Origin: Bacteroidales bacterium UBA3824
GTDB lineage: Bacteria; Bacteroidota; Bacteroidia; Bacteroidales; UBA3824
Assembly (NCBI GenBank): GCA_002393195.1
Contig: DGIK01000226.1
Location: 1-38,385, forward strand
DNA: 38,385 nt
Direction: 5' to 3'
The translations under genes were made by a program, and so were the position numbers. The notes beneath the pieces were generated by a model. It searched no databases. It was not told where the DNA came from and was given only the letters and a program-made list of their open reading frames with translations. Positions 36,571 to 38,385 of this stretch are shown here, piece by piece; the stretch's first letter is position 1; the number at the start of each line of letters is the position of its first letter.

Positions 36571-38385
36571 ATGAGTGGATTAAGATTTCAAGTAGTAGGC
36601 GCGGCTTTCAGTAAGTCGCCGCTGCCTGTAGAGACACCCGAAGAGCCCACGTCGGTGTATTTCGGCAAGTACGTCTTTGGCAGGGAACAGATGTCCAAGT
36701 ACCTGTCTAAGGAGACTTTGAAGAAGTTTGACGACATTACCCGCAATGGCAAGCCCCTCGACCGCGGACTTGCAGACCACATAGCCGCCGGCATCAAGCA
36801 GTGGGCGATAGAGCACGGTGCTACCCACTATACCCACTGGTTTCAGCCGTTGACCGACGGCACGGCCGAGAAGCACGATTCCTTCATCGAATACGCCGGC
36901 AAGCCGGGCGAAGGCGTCATAGAGGAATTTTCGGGCAAGTTGCTCGCTCAGCAGGAGCCAGACGCATCGAGTTTCCCGAGCGGCGGACTTCGCAACACAT
37001 TCGAGGCGCGTGGTTATTCGGCGTGGGACCCCTCGTCGCCGGCGTTCATCGTGGACGACACGCTCTGCATCCCCACCATTTTCATTTCTTATACCGGCGA
37101 GAGCCTCGATTACAAAGCTCCGTTGCTCAAAGCACTTGCCTCTGTCGATAAGGCGGCTACCGAGGTTTGCCAGTATTTCGACGACAATGTTAAGAAAGTG
37201 TATTCGTATCTCGGATGGGAGCAGGAATATTTCCTCGTGGACGAAGGCCTCTATGCCGCCCGCCCAGACCTGTTGCTTACGGGACGCACCCTCATCGGTC
37301 ACGAATCCGCCAAAAACCAGCAACTCGAAGACCACTACTTCGGCGCAATACCCGAGCGCGTGCAGGCGTATATGAAGGAAGTGGAATTTGAGGCTTACAA
37401 ATACGGCATCCCCTGCAAGACCAGGCACAACGAGGTGGCTCCCAACCAGTTTGAGCTCGCGCCCATCTTCGGCGAGACCAACCTTGCCAACGACCAGAAC
37501 CTCCTCATAATGTCTATTATGAAGCGTGTGGCGCGCAAGCACGGTTTCCGCGTCCTCTTGCACGAGAAACCATTTGCCGGCATCAACGGTTCGGGCAAGC
37601 ACAACAACTGGTCGCTCGGCACCGACACTGGCGTAGGACTCTTCACGCCCGGCAAGACCCCGGAGGAGAATTTGCAGTTCGTTACCTTCATCGTAAATAT
37701 CCTGATGGCTGTTTATAAAAACAACGCTCTCCTCAAGGCGTCGGTAATGACCGCAATGAACGCCCACCGTCTCGGAGCCAACGAGGCACCGCCTGCCATC
37801 ATCTCCGTATTTCTTGGCACTCAGCTCACGTCGTTGCTCGACAAGATAGAAAACTCCACTTCGGAGGACGGCATCATCCTCGACGACAAGAAAAAAATGC
37901 AACTCGGCATCGGCAGTATCCCCGAAGTGCTCGTGGACAATACCGACCGCAACCGTACCTCGCCATTCGCCTTTACGGGCAATAGGTTTGAGTTCCGCGC
38001 CGTAGGTTCGTCCGCCAACTGTGCGTCGGCTATGATTGCCATCAATACCGCCGTTGCCGCTCAACTCGAAGAGTTCAAGAACACCGTAGATGCCAAGATA
38101 GCCGCCGGACAATCTAAGGAGCACGCCATCTTTGAGGTCATCAAGCAGTACATCAAGGAATCCAAAGCTATCCGTTTTGATGGCAACGGGTATTCCGACG
38201 AGTGGAAGGCAGAGGCTGCCAAGCGCGGTCTCGACTGCGAGACTTCCGTGCCGAAGATTTACGACGCATACACCACGCCCGAATCTATCGCAATGTTTGA
38301 GAAGTTGGGCGTATTCACAGCCAAGGAACTTGCCGCCCGCAACGAGGTCAAGTGGGACATCTACACCAAGAAAATCCAGATTGAG
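36571..38385 (+). CDS. glnN: Type III glutamine synthetase, N-terminal 605 residues (3' end outside window)
   Basis: Glutamine synthetase makes glutamine from glutamate, ammonia and ATP. The ATG at 36571 (MSGLRFQVVGAAFSKSPLPV) follows an A-rich leader. GSIII marks: GKYVFGREQMSKYLSKETLK, HYTHWFQPLTDGTAEKHDSF, KNQQLEDHYFGAIPERVQAY, the catalytic-core GIPCKTRHNEVAPNQFELAP, EKPFAGINGSGKHNNWSLGT, and NRTSPFAFTGNRFEFRAVGS. The family has about 725-730 residues, so about 120 are cut off. Bacteroidetes use GSIII as a main or additional ammonium-assimilating enzyme. The gene is divergent from the MgtC-family gene, with paired palindromes between. Confidence 0.97.
   Translation, partial: MSGLRFQVVGAAFSKSPLPVETPEEPTSVYFGKYVFGREQMSKYLSKETLKKFDDITRNGKPLDRGLADHIAAGIKQWAIEHGATHYTHWFQPLTDGTAEKHDSFIEYAGKPGEGVIEEFSGKLLAQQEPDASSFPSGGLRNTFEARGYSAWDPSSPAFIVDDTLCIPTIFISYTGESLDYKAPLLKALASVDKAATEVCQYFDDNVKKVYSYLGWEQEYFLVDEGLYAARPDLLLTGRTLIGHESAKNQQLEDHYFGAIPERVQAYMKEVEFEAYKYGIPCKTRHNEVAPNQFELAPIFGETNLANDQNLLIMSIMKRVARKHGFRVLLHEKPFAGINGSGKHNNWSLGTDTGVGLFTPGKTPEENLQFVTFIVNILMAVYKNNALLKASVMTAMNAHRLGANEAPPAIISVFLGTQLTSLLDKIENSTSEDGIILDDKKKMQLGIGSIPEVLVDNTDRNRTSPFAFTGNRFEFRAVGSSANCASAMIAINTAVAAQLEEFKNTVDAKIAAGQSKEHAIFEVIKQYIKESKAIRFDGNGYSDEWKAEAAKRGLDCETSVPKIYDAYTTPESIAMFEKLGVFTAKELAARNEVKWDIYTKKIQIE

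Noticed and set aside
36580..38124. Minus-strand open frame of 514 codons opposite glnN
   Set aside because: Shadow frame: the plus strand encodes clear type III glutamine synthetase motifs throughout.
1..38385. tRNA, rRNA, tmRNA, RNase P or SRP RNA genes
   Set aside because: I looked for T-loop GGTTCGAATC-type segments with a following acceptor stem and for the well-known conserved cores and saw none; a covariance-model search would be decisive.

Overview
The window looks like a chromosomal segment of a Bacteroidales bacterium (phylum Bacteroidota). The evidence is a very long Oar-like TonB-dependent receptor, a type III glutamine synthetase, a DUF6140-type small protein, a two-transmembrane-to-Mur-ligase fusion next to ddl, A-rich leaders with weak Shine-Dalgarno sequences, and at least ten copies of the Bacteroidetes promoter pattern (TTTG about 19-23 nt before TAnnTTTG). 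TGA is used as a normal stop codon. No rRNA, tRNA, CRISPR array or transposase gene was found. Species cannot be told from the sequence alone.

Left part (1-9900), mostly accessory. The 3' part of a GPH-type sugar transporter is followed by a small graveyard: a broken HDRY/GAS-motif gene, a truncated RhuM-like gene that still has a good promoter, and an intact 71-residue zinc ribbon. From 7154 down to 2244 on the minus strand lies a tightly packed cassette of unfamiliar genes: a DUF697-like glycine-rich helical protein, a single-pass membrane protein, two large secreted helical proteins, an EcsC-like protein, a tail-anchored small protein whose frame continues past a TGA, and a small charged protein. 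Next come a DUF6140 gene, an orphan 447-residue protein and a RelE/ParE-type toxin-antitoxin pair.

Middle part (9900-20100), mostly housekeeping: htpG, upp, miaA, an Mrp/ApbC-type Fe-S carrier and uvrA. The spaces between them are rich in structured repeats: a nested palindrome with tandem repeats between htpG and upp, an inverted-repeat element before uvrA, and heptamer-repeat hairpins after uvrA. A mobile-looking AAA ATPase/PD-(D/E)XK gene follows. It is driven by an 86-bp repeat that carries a perfect 21-bp inverted repeat and a promoter; an identical solo copy sits at 24118-24203.

Right part (20100-38385): a four-gene operon of secreted proteins including a CsgG-like and a DUF6175-like member; a small HTH gene behind a strongly structured candidate ncRNA/leader; a Fur-family regulator with a membrane partner; a cell-wall operon (alpha/beta hydrolase, membrane-fused MurF-type ligase, Ddl with a low-complexity insert); a PpiD/SurA-type foldase; rpmH; the TonB-dependent receptor; a CBS-domain protein; an MgtC-family protein; and the 5' part of glnN, which runs off the right edge.

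Most interesting for follow-up are the uncharacterised minus-strand cassette at 2244-7154, the structured RNA candidate at about 23785-24071, and the promoter-bearing 86-bp repeat. Functions for the cassette and the orphan genes are not known to me; what I say about them is labelled as inference.
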